Assembly (NCBI GenBank): GCA_032433765.1
Contig: JAVIAB010000025.1
Coordinates: forward strand, 36,751,756 to 36,815,755
Source: Megaustenia siamemsis
Taxonomy: Eukaryota; Mollusca; Gastropoda; Stylommatophora; Ariophantidae
Length of the DNA stretch: 64,000 bases
Direction of reading: 5' to 3'
Below are positions 1-10,714 of this stretch, piece by piece. The notes under the pieces are model-generated. The model was given only the letters and a program-made list of their open reading frames with translations, was not told the origin of the DNA and ran no database searches. Position numbers and translations under genes: made by a program. Position 1 is the stretch's first letter. Each line of letters begins with the position of its first letter.

Positions 1-73
1 CAGAGGCGAAGTTATTGAAATAGTATTGTCTTATCAAAACAAGGGGGGGGGGGAAGGTGTAACGTTAGTTTAA

Positions 74-3000
74 GTGGTAGTAGTTGTAGTGGTGGTAGTA
101 GTTGTAGTGGTGGTAGTAGTTGTAGTGGTGGTAGTTGTTGCAGTGGTGGTAGTAGTTGTAGTGGTGGTAGTAGTTGTAGTGGTGGTAGCAGTTGTAATGG
201 TGGTAGTAGTTGTATTAGTTGTATTAGTAGTCGCAGTTGTAGTGATATTAGTAGTTGTTGTGGTGGTAGCAGTTGTAGTGGTGGTAGTAGTTGTAGTAGT
301 TGTATTAGTAGTCGCAGTTGTAGTGGTGGTAGTAGATGTAGCGGTGGTAGCAGTTGTAATGGTGGTAGTAGTTGTAGTGGTGGTAGCATTTGTAGTGGTG
401 GTAGCAGTTGTAGCGGTGGTAGCAGTTGTAGTGGTAGTAGCAGTTGTAGTGGTGGTAGTACATGTAGTGGTGGTAGTAGTTGTAGTGGTGGTAGTAGTTA
501 TAGTGGTGGTAGTAGTTGTAGTGGTGGTAGCAGTTGTAGTGGTGGTAGGAGTTGTAGTGGTGGTAGCAGTTGTAGTGGTGGCAGCAGTTATAATGGTGGT
601 AGAAGTTGTAGTGGTGGTAGCAGTTGTAGTGGTGGTTGCAGTTGTAGTGGTGGTAGCAGTTGTAGTGGTGGAAGCAGTTGTAGTGGTGGTAGCAGTTGTA
701 GTGGTGGTAGCAGTTGTAGTGGTGGTAGTAGTTGTATTAGTAGTCGCAGGTGTAGTGGTGGTAGTAGTTGTAGTGATATTAGTAGTTGTTGTGGTGGTAG
801 CAGTTGTAGCGGTGGTAGCAGTTGTAGTGGTAGTAGCAGTTGTAGTGGTGGTAGTACATGTAGTGGTGGTAGTAGTTGTAGTGGTGGTAGTAGTTATAGT
901 GGTGGTAGTAGTTGTAGTGGTGGTAGCAGTTGTAGCGGTGGTAGCAGTTGTAGTGGTGGTAGTAATTGTAGTGGTGGTAGTAATTGTAGTGGTGGTGTGT
1001 AGTTGTAGTAGTGGTAGCAGTTGTAGTAATGGTATCAGTAGTCGTAGATGCAGTAGTTGTATTACTAGTCGCAGTTGTAGTTGTGGTAGTAGTTGTAGTG
1101 GTGGTAGCAGTTGTAGTGGTGGTAGTAGTTGTTGTGGTGGTACCAGTTGTAGTTGTGGTAGTAGTTGTAGTGGTGGTGGCAGTTGTAGTGGTGGTAGCAG
1201 TTGTAGTGGTGGTAGCAGTTGTAGTGGTGGTAGTAATTGTAGTTGTGGTAGTAGTTGTAGTGGTGGTAGCAGTTGTAGTGGTGGTAGCAGTTGTAGTGGT
1301 GGTAGCAGTTGTAGTGCTGGCAGCAGTTATAGTGGTGGTAGAAGTTGTAGTGGTGGTAGCAGTTGTAGTGGTGGTAGCAGTTGTAGTGGTGGTAGTAGTT
1401 GTAGTGGTGGTAGCAGTTGTAGTGGTGGTAGCAGTTGTTGTGGTGGTAGCAGTTGTAGTGGTGGTAGCAGTTGTAGTGGTGGTAGCAGTTGTAGTGGTGG
1501 TAGCTGTTGTAGTGGTGGTAGCAGTTGTAGTGGTGGTAGCAGTTGTAGTGGTGGTAGTAGTTGTATTAGTAGTCGCAGGTGTAGTGGTGGTAGTAGTTGT
1601 AGTGATATTAGTAGTTGTTGTGGTGGTAGCAGTTGTAGTGGTGGTAGTAGTTGTAGTAGTTGTATTAGTAGTCGCAGTTGTAGTGGTGGTAGTAGATGTA
1701 GCGGTGGTAGCAGTTGTAATGGTGGTAGTAGTTGTAGTGGTGGTAGCATTTGTAGTGGTGGTAGCAGTTGTAGCGGTGGTAGTATTTGTAGTGGTAGTGG
1801 CAGTTGTAGTGGTGGTAGCAGTTGTAGTGGTGGTAGCAGTTGTAGTGGTGGTAGTAGTTGTAGGGGTGGTAAATTGTAGTGGTGGTTGTAGTTGTAGTGG
1901 TGGTAGTACTAGTTTTAGTGGATCAGTAGTCGTAGTTGTAGTGGTGTAGCAGTTTGTTTGTGGTGGTAGTAGATGTAGCGGTGGTAGCAGTTGTAATGGT
2001 GGTAGTAGTTGTAGTGGTGGTAGCATTTGTAGCGGTGTTAGCAGTTGTAGTGGTAGTAGCAGTTGTAGTGGTGGTAGTACATGTAGTGGTGGTAGTAGTT
2101 GTAGTGGTGGTAGTAGTTATAGTGGTGTAGTACTTGTAGTGGTGTAGCAGTGTAGCGGTGGTAGCAGTTGTAGTGGTGGTAGTAATTGTAGTGGTGGTAG
2201 TAATTGTAGTGGTGGTTGTAGTTGTAGTGGTGGTAGCAGTTGTAGTAATGGTATCAGTAGTCGTAGTTGCAGTAGTTGTATTACTAGTCGCAGTTGTAGT
2301 TGTGGTAGTAGTTGTAGTGGTGGTAGCAGTTTTAGTGGTGGTAGTAGTTGTAGTGGTGGTACCAGTTGTAGTTGTGGTAGTAGTTGTAGTGGTGGTGTCA
2401 GTTGTAGGGTGTAGCAGTTTGTAGTGGTGGTAGCAGTTGTAGTGGTGGTAGTAATTGTAGTTGTGGTAGTAGTTGTAGTGGTGGTAGCATTGTAGTGGTG
2501 GGTAGCAGTTGTAGTGGTGGTAGCAGTTGTAGTGGTGGTAGCAGTTGTAGTGTTGGTAGCAGTTGTAGTGGTGGCAGCAGCTATAGTGGTGGTAGAAGTT
2601 GTAGTGGTGGTAGCAGTTGTAGTGGTGGTAGCAGTTGTAGTGGTGGTTAGCAGTTGTTGTGGTTTTGGTTGTAGCAGTTGTAGTGGTGGCAGCAGTTATA
2701 GTGGGGGTAGAAGTTGTAGTGGTGGTAGTAGTTGTAGTGGTCGTAGCAGTTGTATGTGGTAGCAGTTGTAGTGTGGTAGCAGTTGTAGTGGTGGTAGCAG
2801 TTGTAGTGGTGGTAGCAGTTTTAATGGTGGTAGCAGTTGTAGTGGTGGTAGCAGTTGTAGTGGTGGTAGCAGTTGTAGTGGTGGTAGCAGTTTTAGTGGT
2901 GGTAGTAGTTGTATTAGTAGTCGCAGGTGTAGTGGTGGTAGTAGTTAGTGATATTAGTAGTTGTTGTGGTGGTAGCAGTTTGTAGTGGTGGTAGTAGTTG

Positions 3001-3560
3001 TAGTAGTTGTATTAGTAGTCGCAGTTGTAGTGGTGGTAGTAGATGTGCGGTGGTAGCAGTTTGTAATGGTGGTAGTAGTTGTAGTGGTGTAGATTTGTAG
3101 TGGTGGTAGCAGTGTAGCGGTGGTAGCAGTTGTAGTGGTAGTAGCAGTTGTAGTGGTGTAGTACATGTAGTGGTGGTAGTAGTTGTAGTGGTGGTAGTAG
3201 TTGTAGTTGTAGTGGTGGAGCAGTTGTAGCGGTGGTAGCAGTTGTAGTGGTGGTAGTAATTGTAGTGTGGTAGTAATTGTAGTGGTGGTTGTAGTTGTAG
3301 TGGTGGTAGCAGTTGTAGTAATGGTATCAGTAGTCGTAGTTGCAGTAGTTGTATTACTAGTCGCAGTTGTAGTTGTGGTAGTAGTTGTAGTGGTGGTAGC
3401 AGCAGTTGTAGTGGTGGTAGCAGTTGTAGTGGTGGTACCAGTTGTAGTTGTGGTAGTAGTTGTAGTGGTAGTGGCGTTGTAGTGGTGGTAGCAGTTTAGT
3501 GGTGGTGCAGTTGTAGTGGTGGTAGTAGTTGTAGTGGTGTAGTACTAGTTTTAGTGGTAT
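74..3560. repeat. 18-bp GGT/AGT minisatellite array
   Basis: Tandem copies of an 18-bp unit, typically GGTGGTAGCAGTTGTAGT, with AGT/AGC and TGT/TTT variants. Up to about 1880 every change keeps 3-bp phase, so stop-free frames run through it (Ser-Cys-Gly-rich or Val/Ala-rich on +, Thr/Leu-rich on -). The longest begins at a GTG, not an ATG. After about 1880 many 1-2 bp indels appear. Rare variant blocks recur (ATTAGTAGTCGCAG near 731, 1560 and 2908; AGTAATGGTATCAG at 1025, 2244 and 3317), showing large-scale internal duplication. I see no sign that it is a gene. Positions 1-73 hold only a G-run and no recognisable feature. Confidence 0.95.
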
Positions 3561-3924
3561 CAGTAGTCGTAGTTGTAGTGGTAGAGGTCGTAGTAATTGT
3601 GGTAGTAATATGGTAGTAATAGTAGTAGTAGTTATAGTCGTAGTAGTTGTAGTAGTGATAGTAGTAGTTTTAGAGGTAATTAGTATCGTAGTAGTTGTAG
3701 TAACGGTAGTGGTAATAGTAGCAGAAGCACTGTGTGGTAAATTGCAGTTGTAGCAGTATCTGTAGTACTATTAATAACAGAATTGGTACTAGTAGTAATA
3801 GTTGTAGCTGTAGTAGTAGTATTGTAGTAGTGGTAGCTACAGAGGTAGTATTGGCATTAGTATTAGAAGTAGTAACATCAGATGCAGTAACATTAGTTGT
3901 AGTAACAATAATAAAAGTATGCAT
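3561..3924. repeat. Decayed GTA/AGT trinucleotide-like tract
   Basis: Continuation of the preceding array in degenerate form: GTAGTAATAGTAG-like sequence with no fixed unit. It grades into the 29-bp array that follows and looks like the older edge of the 18-bp array. Confidence 0.7.
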
Positions 3925-4545
3925 GGAAGTAATATTAATACAAGATGTACATTGGAAGTAATATTAATACAAGTTGTACATTGGAAGTATATTAATACAA
4001 TGTTGTACATTGGAATTAATATTAATACAAGTTGTACATTGGAAGTATATTATAGAAGTTGTACAGTGAAGTAATATTAATAGAAGTTGTTACAGTGGAA
4101 GTATATTAAGACAGTTGTACATTGGGAAGTATTTAATACAAAGTTGTACATTGGAAGTAATATTAATACAAGTTGTACATTGGAAGTAATATTAATACAA
4201 GTTGTACATTGTAGTAATATTAATACAAGTTGTACATTGGAAGTAATATTAATACAAGTGGTACATTGGAAGTAATATTAATACAAAGATTGTACATTGA
4301 AGATTAATATTAATACAAGTTGTACATTGGAAGTAATAATTAATACAAGTTGTACATTGGAAGTAATATTAATACAAGTTGTACAGTGGAATTACATTTA
4401 ATACAAGTTGTACATTGGAAGTAATATTAAATACAAGTTGTACATTGGAAGTAATATTAATACAATTGTACAGTGGAAGTATATTAGATACAAGTTGTAC
4501 ACTGGAAGTAATATTAATATAAGTTGTAAATTGGAAGTAAACTAG
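3925..4545. repeat. 29-bp minisatellite (TACAAGTTGTACATTGGAAG...)
   Basis: About 21 copies of a 29-bp AT-rich unit that starts TACAAGTTGTACATTGGAAG and ends TAATATTAA. TACAAGTTGTA is a near-palindrome in every unit. Copies carry frequent 1-bp indels. Confidence 0.93.
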
Positions 4546-4884
4546 TCGCCAATGTTAATGAATTTCAAAGAGGCTGCAGCCGTAGAGTTATTAACAGCAA
4601 TAGCGGCTGCAGCCGTAGATTAAAGGCAATGAAACTGTCAGTGTGGCATTTATCTGCAGTCTATAAAGTTGAAGAATAAGGCCGCTAGTCTAGTGCAGCC
4701 TCAAGAGATGTTCGGGTCAATCTAGAACACTGAGACCAGCGCAATATCAGCTGTCATCAGCTCCCTCGCCGAGATTGAGCTTCGCCTAGATAGGGACGTG
4801 CGGCGAAATACAATGCGGTCCTGTGCAAGGTCTGACACTTGAAAAAGTCTAGAATATCTGCTCAATGTGTCGTCTTCGGCTCGA
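4546..4884. other. Non-repetitive spacer, possible interspersed-repeat remnant
   Basis: GC-richer than its neighbours, with a local duplication of GGCTGCAGCCGTAGA (near 4571 and 4603). Its right end (GTGTCGTCTTCGGCTCGACAAGAAAA) resembles 62307-62337, so it may be the end of an interspersed element. No coding similarity was recognised. Confidence 0.4.
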
Positions 4885-5232
4885 CAAGAAAATAGATAGA
4901 TTAGATTAGATAGATTTATATAAATCATAGATAGATTAGATTAGATAGATTTATATAATTCATAGATAGATTAGATTAGATAGATTTATATAAATCATAG
5001 ATAGATTAGATTAGATAGATTTATACAAAGCATAGATAGATAGATTATATTAGATTAGAAATATTAGATAGATTAGATTAGAAAGATTAGATAGATATAT
5101 TAGATAGATTAGATTAAATATATATATATATATATATATGTATATAAATATATATATATATGATAGATAGTTTAGATATGTATATATATATATATAAATA
5201 TAATAGATAGATAGATTAGATTAGATTAGATT

Positions 5233-5277
<45 letters not shown>

Positions 5278-7345
5278 AGATTATATTAGATAGAATAGCT
5301 TGATTAGATGGATTTTATTTTATTTGATAGATTAGATTAGATAGATTGGATTAGAACAGATAGATAAGACTAGATAGATTAGATTTGATTAGATTAGATT
5401 TGTTTTGATATATTAAATAGATTAGATAGAGTAGATTAGATTAAATAAATTAAATAGATTATAATAGATAGATTAGATTAAATAGATTAGGTAGATTATA
5501 TTAAATTGATTAGATAGATTAGATTATACAGATTTGATTAGAATAAATTAGATAGATTAGATTAGATGGATTAGATTAAATAGATTGGATTATATAAATA
5601 AGATTAGATAGATTAGATTGGATTAGATATATTAGATTATATAAATAAGATAAGATATATTAGATTATAACAATCGATTAGATAGAATAAATATATTTAG
5701 TTAGATTAGATAGATTATATTAAAATAGATAGATTCGATTAAATAGATAAGATTAGATTAAATAGATTAGATAGATATATTAGATAGATTAGATTAAATA
5801 GATTAGATAGATAGATTAGATTAGATTACATTAGATTTAATTAGATTAGATTATGTAGATTAGTTTAGATAGATTAGATTAGATTATATAGTTTAGATTA
5901 GATAGTTTAGAGTATATAATTAGTTTAAATAAATTAGATTATATAGATTATATTAGATTATATAAATTCTATTAAATACGTCAGATAGATTATATTAGAT
6001 TAGATTAAATAGATTAGATATATTATATTAATTAGATTAGATAGATTAGATTATATAGATTAGATTATATAGATTAGATTAGATATATTGGACTAGATTA
6101 GATAGATTAGGTAAATAGATTAGATAAAATAGATTAGATATATTAGATTAGATAGATTATATTAAATAGATTAGATTAATTAGGTTAGATTAGATTAAAT
6201 AGAATATATATATTATATTAGATAGATTAGATTAAATAGATTAGATAGATTATATTAAACAGATTAGATTAAATAGATTAGATAGATTATATTAGATATA
6301 TTATATTAAATAGATTAGATATATTATATTAAATAGATTAGATAGATTAGATTATATAGATTAGATTATATAGATTAGATTAGATATATTGGACTAGATT
6401 AGATAGATTAGGTTAAATAGATTAGATAAAATAGATTAGATAGATTATATTAGATAGATTAGATTAAATAGATTAGATATATTATATTAAATAGATTAGA
6501 TAGATTAGATTATATAGATTAGATCATATAGATTAGATTAGATATATTGGACTAGATTAGATAGATTAGGTTAAATAGATTAGATAAAATAGATTAGATA
6601 TATTAGATTAGATAGATTATATTAAATAGATTAGATTAATTAGGTTAGATTAGATTAAATAGAATAGATATATTATATAGATAGATTAGATTAAATAGAT
6701 TAGATAGATTATATTAAACAGATTAGATTAAACAGATTAGATTAAATAGATTAGATAGATTATATTAGATAGATTAGATTAAATAGATTAGATTAGATTA
6801 AATATATTAGATAGATTATATTAAACAGATTAGATTAAATAGATTAGATAGATTATATTAGATAGATTAGATTAAATAGATTCAATAGATTATATTAAAT
6901 TGATTAGATTAGATTAAATAGATTAGATTAGATTAAATAGATTAGATAGATTATATTAGATAGATTAGATTAAATAGATTAGATAGATTATATTAAATAG
7001 ATTAGATTAAATAGATTAGATTAGATTAAATATATTAGGTAGATTATTTTAGATAGATTATATTAAATAGAATTTATTAAATAGATTAGATTAAATATAT
7101 TAGATAGATTATATTAGATAGATTAGATTAAATAGATTAGATAAATAGATTAGATAGATTATATTATATGGATCGATTAAATAGATTAGATTAAATAGAT
7201 TAGATAGATTATATTAGATAGATTATATTAAATAGATTAGATAGATTATATTAGATAGATTAGATTAAATTGATTAGATAGATTATATTAAATAGATTAA
7301 ATTGTTAAATATAATAGATTAGATAGATTATATTAAATTATATTC
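4885..7345. repeat. AT-rich TAGATTAGATAGATTA satellite with (AT)n tracts
   Basis: About 2.5 kb of interleaved TAGAT, TAGATTA and TATATTAAATAGAT motifs. Pure (AT)n runs lie near 5119-5163 and 5233-5274. From about 6000 on, longer blocks recur (for example the segment containing TTGGACTAGATTAGATAGAT near 6088, 6398 and 6547), so short motifs are nested in a longer-period repeat. Almost no G or C outside the GAT motif. Confidence 0.95.
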
Positions 7346-7746
7346 GAACCCGCGCCAGCCTGTTGTAGAGACTGACATTAGCTATAACTCCGAAGACCCA
7401 ACACAAGCGGCAGTAGATGCAACATTTAATGATGACCTCATACAAACATCCACAAAGAAATGCGACAACTTTGTTACCTCAACGTCGGGGGCCGCATGCA
7501 CAGAACGACGACTGCTCGAGCAACAGAAATGAGAAGAAGTGAATCCACAAGGGACCCAACACAGTCCAATTACGCCACACTGTCAGTGAACAGTCTGTGT
7601 CTTGATCCGCAGCCAACGAGAACTAGTACCACTACTAGTATCCAAGTCTTGTCAGAGGTTATCAAACTATCGCGTCTGAGCACCACTTCCTCGCAACATT
7701 TAGTGGACATAAAAGGTCGTATCATCATTATCGCCACCGCAACCGC
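7346..7746. other. Unassigned spacer
   Basis: Mixed-composition sequence after the AT-rich array. A 125-codon open frame crosses it on +, but its residue composition and its run into the CAT microsatellite give no sign of a real protein. No family recognised. Confidence 0.4.
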
Positions 7747-7790
7747 CATCACCATCATCATCATCATCAACATCATCATCATCATCATCA
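7747..7790. repeat. (CAT/ATC)n microsatellite
   Basis: Near-perfect ATC trinucleotide run, interrupted once by an AAC. ATC tracts recur beside LINE and SINE ends elsewhere in this window (44690-44715, 45048-45080). Confidence 0.9.
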
Positions 7791-7990
7791 GGTCGCATGT
7801 CCTTTGCCGAGCGTTGCTCTCATCGCAGCCCGTCTGAAAGAATCAATGTCTCTAGCCAGATCGCCCACTTATGTTGTCTTGAAAACATCTTCTTCTTGGT
7901 CTGCCCTGATGTATCACACAGGAACCATGCCTTCAATTATTGTTCTTTCCAGCTTATTGTGTCTTTTCACGTGACCGTAGTATTTTAATG
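7791..7990 (-). pseudogene. LINE ORF2 C-terminal fragment
   Basis: Reading the minus strand from about 7990 gives LKYYGHVKRHNKLERTIIEG, the conserved segment that follows the RT domain in many animal LINE ORF2 proteins (a hydrophobic-GHV-R-basic motif before a Gly/Arg/Lys-rich linker). It continues with a decayed basic linker and ends RDIDSFRRAAMRATLGKGHA-like. At least two in-frame stops interrupt it and only about 65 codons remain. It would have been part of the polyprotein carrying endonuclease and reverse transcriptase. It is dead and 5'-truncated. Family identity comes from motif recognition only. Confidence 0.75.
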
Positions 7991-8000
7991 TCCTCTGTAG

Positions 8001-8003
<3 letters not shown>

Positions 8004-8057
<54 letters not shown>
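8004..8057. repeat. (CT)n microsatellite
   Basis: Uninterrupted CT dinucleotide run of about 54 bp immediately upstream, in LINE sense, of the preceding fragment. Confidence 0.97.
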
Positions 8058-8059
<2 letters not shown>

Positions 8060-8400
8060 GATCAGGACTCAATCAGAGCAGGATTTCAGACTCTCACATG
8101 AAGTCTGCTGTCAGGTTAAGTGTGTTGATCGCCCCCACAGACAGAACATCACAATTAGAGTCTGCCAGATCCACTCTGATTGAACACCCGTTAAAACGTT
8201 GCACTGTGTTCTGCGCCAGTGGCCCAGTGCATCCGATTTCAGCCAGCATTTTATCAGGTTAGCTTTCCTTAGCCTTTGATTGTCCCCAATCTTCCTGCAA
8301 GGCAGCAGATGATCTTTTCTGTAGGGGGATTCTGCCCTTAGATGGTCGGCCCTCTGTGTAGAATGATGTTTATTTTAAGCCAGTTTTTACAAAAATGTTT
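8058..8400. other. Unassigned, possibly decayed coding remnant
   Basis: No tandem structure. The minus strand has fairly long stop-poor stretches (for example RRTQCNVLTGVQSEW near 8190-8240) that look LINE-like in composition, but no diagnostic motif can be placed. It is adjacent to a LINE tail, so it may be retroelement-derived. Confidence 0.35.
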
Positions 8401-8580
8401 AATTTTTTTTTTTAATCAAATAAACAAAATATTCAATACTGTACGGCGCAGCGTGTAGAATTGCAGAGAACATGTAAAATATACATGGTGCGGTAGGAAG
8501 CAGGTAAACTTGTAGAAAGACAATACAATCTACGACGTTTCAGCAAAAGACTTCATCAGGTATAACAAGCTATACATTTA
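8401..8580 (-). mobile_element. Probable retroelement fragment around the hammerhead-like motif
   Basis: A poly-T run (8402-8413) and the hammerhead-like core lie in one stretch with no other structure. On the minus strand the order is hammerhead motif, about 115 nt of unique sequence, then poly-A. That arrangement fits the end of a Penelope-like element or a non-autonomous retrozyme. No RT or GIY-YIG coding sequence is present. Confidence 0.35.
8531..8562 (-). ncRNA. Hammerhead-ribozyme-like motif (type I, minimal)
   Basis: On the minus strand the order is UAC (8562-8560), the invariant core CUGAUGA (8559-8553), an 11-nt segment AGUCUUUUGCU able to form a 3-bp stem II with a CUUUU loop (8552-8542), then GAAACGUC (8541-8534) and GUA (8533-8531). 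UAC and GUA pair as stem I, ACGU is a self-complementary minimal stem III, and GUC is a canonical cleavage triplet. Such minimal type I hammerheads are known from Penelope-like retroelements and animal retrozymes. Stems I and II are very short, so activity would depend on dimerisation or tertiary contacts. The sequence fits the core; cleavage is inferred. Confidence 0.55.
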
Positions 8581-9519
8581 GTGAGCCTCTCTGTACACAT
8601 CGACATTAGAGCTAAGGGGGGACAGGTTAGAACGGCAATCGAGGTTATATCGTCCGGGTATAATTGGGCACCTGACTCAATGAGTCGGGGGAAGCGAGGG
8701 CTGGCATCTGCAGGCACATGTAGCACAGCGCGATATGTTAGTTGGCATCATGAAAGTGGAAAATGGGGAGTCTTTGGTGTCACACTGACCTTATGATTGT
8801 GTCCATAACAACTATGACGTCATCATTCTCTGTCAGGGAGATTAACTCATCGGTGACGATAAAGACGAGGACGTCATCTTTCTCTCTTTGAGCAAACTTG
8901 TGTCTTGTCTGATTGATGCGCTACATTTTGTTCCCCTCGGAGCTGGTTTGTTTCAGAAACTGGCCAAGATAACACCCGCCGGAAAATATAACGATATAAC
9001 TAATATAACGGTTATATAATGTTATAAAAAATAACAATTATAACCATAAAAATAACAGTGGCTGAAGCCTCCTATTGAGGCAGCGATTTATGGTCGGGGT
9101 CAACTAAGTCATTACACATGAAGAAAGTAGGTCACGTGTTGAAAGTCTATTATTGTATCAGGAGTCAGCGGCGTTGTAGATTAATGTAACAGGTGGACCG
9201 TTTTGCCCTCGGTGACAGTCGTCCAAACTCATTAACTTTTGATCGACGCCTCCGTCGTTGCTGATTCTCACACGTAGATCCCTGATCAACGCTATCGCCG
9301 TTGATTGCGAAAGTGTATGAATCTCTTGTTCAATTAAATTTCAAATTGTAAAATCACTTCCCTTGTTGAAGTATAGAACGTTCTTGATCTCTTAGCTTCT
9401 GCGAATAGCCGTAACTGATCCTCTCTATGTTGTTGATCTTTCTCCTATCTTCCTTACAATATGCCACTTTTGTTTTTTTTTTCCTAAATATTTTCCTCTT
9501 TCCATCAACATCATGTGCC
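8581..9519. other. Unassigned spacer
   Basis: No tandem array and no recognised coding motif. 8990-9055 is AT-rich with imperfect TATAAC/GTTATA inverted symmetry. 9280-9350 has TTGATCGACG/TGATCAACG-type short repeats. Confidence 0.4.
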
Positions 9520-10330
9520 ATACCGGATACTATCAAAGATCTTCTCTCTTTGTCGCCCGCGATCTCTCTTTCCCTGTATTTTGCCAGATGTAATCAAGTA
9601 TTCTAACTTTCCTCTTCTCGTGATGTACCAGAAAAATGTTGATTGTTTCCTTACTGATGAATTTTTAGGATCCACTATTTTGTGTTGGTCTCTTTGAGAA
9701 TTTCGTCATTGTTCTGTTTAGCTGTCCAGGGAACTCTCAACATTCTTCTGAAAAATCAGTGGCCTGTGATCGTCTCAGAAATCACATATCTGTGGCCTCT
9801 GATCCTCTCAGAAATCACATATCTGTGGCCTCTGATCCTCTCAGAAATCCAATCTCTGTGGCCTCTGATCATCTCAGAAATCCCATATCTGTGGCCTCTG
9901 ATCATCTCAGAAATCTCATCTCTGTGGCCCGCGATCGTCTCAGAAATATCATACCTGTGGTCTCTGAACCTCTCAGAAATCCCATATCTGTGGCCTCTGA
10001 TCCTCTCAGAAATCCCATATCTGTGACCTCTGTTCCTGTTAAAAATCCCATCTCTGTGGCCTCTGATCCTCTCAGAAATCACATCTCTGTGGCCTCTGAT
10101 CCTCTCAGAAATCCCATATCTGTGGCCTCTGATCCTCTCAGAAATCCCATCTCTGTGGCCTCTGGTCGTCTCAGAAATCCCATTTCTGTGGTGTTTTTTC
10201 GTCTCAGAAATCCCATCTTTGTGGCCTGTGATCGTCTCAAAAATCCCATCTCTGTGGCCTGTGCTGGTCGTTGTTTGTCTACAACTGAAGAATCTGAGCT
10301 TAATAAACGAGAAACAGCAACATTATCAGA
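9520..10330 (-). pseudogene. LINE ORF2 C-terminal pseudogene split by a 33-bp array
   Basis: Minus strand. Upstream flank (about 10310-10262) reads SSVVDKQRPAQATEMGF, matching TVDK...ESTEMGFLRRM of the same LINE family at 18990-19050. The middle is a 33-bp array. The downstream flank (about 9768-9520) continues in order with KNV-E-S-S-L-D (the FLRRMLRVPWT segment, frameshifted), AKQNNDEILKETNT, then LHLAKY-RERERSRATKREKI. Stops and frameshifts are frequent. So one LINE copy contains the array, with its 5' side and 3' side both preserved. It lacks everything N-terminal to the post-RT region. It meets an oppositely oriented LINE tail head to head at about 10300. Confidence 0.8.
9769..10262 (-). 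repeat. 33-bp array derived from LINE codons
   Basis: About 15 copies of a 33-bp unit. On the minus strand it reads GGCCACAGAGATGGGATTTC followed by TGAGAGGATCAGA and encodes the 11-residue unit ATEMGFLRGSE or ATEMGFLRRSQ. EMGFLRR is the LINE sequence STEMGFLRRM seen uninterrupted at 19021-19050. The unit is a multiple of 3, so the LINE frame stays open through most of the array. Confidence 0.92.
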
Positions 10331-10565
10331 AAGAGACAATATACATTCATTGAACATGTGATACGAAAAGAAGGCATTGAGAATATTATAACAACAGGCA
10401 GAATGAGTGGAAAGAAAAGCAGAGGAAAACCAAGAGAAACAAATATTGAACAGTTTATCCAAATGGTGAAATAAAAGATCACAGACTGAAGTGATGACAT
10501 GCATGAAGGGCCCAGGTATGTGAAGGGAGATTATCGTCTACGTCAATCGGCATGGCACCTGGTGA
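10300..10565 (+). pseudogene. LINE ORF2 C-terminal fragment
   Basis: Plus strand reads FIEHVIRKEGIENIITTGRM then SGKKSRGKPRETNIEQFIQM, followed by decayed sequence ending in a RLRQSAWHLVMM-type tail (frameshifted form of the common NRHGT-like terminus). This is the GHV...R-basic-linker tail of an animal LINE. An in-frame stop follows VK near 10470 and the frame shifts afterwards. About 85 codons remain. It is oriented away from the preceding LINE tail. Confidence 0.75.
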
Positions 10566-10714
10566 TGATGATATGTACATATATCTGTGTACACATGAAT
10601 GCATGAATGCGTATGGGCATGTGTGGATGGAATGTGTTGCGTATGTAGTCTTGCATATGTTATATGTATATTTTGGTGAAGCTATGCTTATAGTTAGTTA
10701 TGCACACATATATT

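Noticed and set aside
74..1879. 601-codon open frame rich in Cys/Ser/Gly or Val/Ala
   Set aside because: It begins at GTG, is a pure 18-bp repeat, and comparable frames are open on the opposite strand. No flanking gene signals.
5119..5274. (AT)n tract as replication origin or promoter
   Set aside because: Simple dinucleotide runs inside an AT-rich satellite; no supporting signal.
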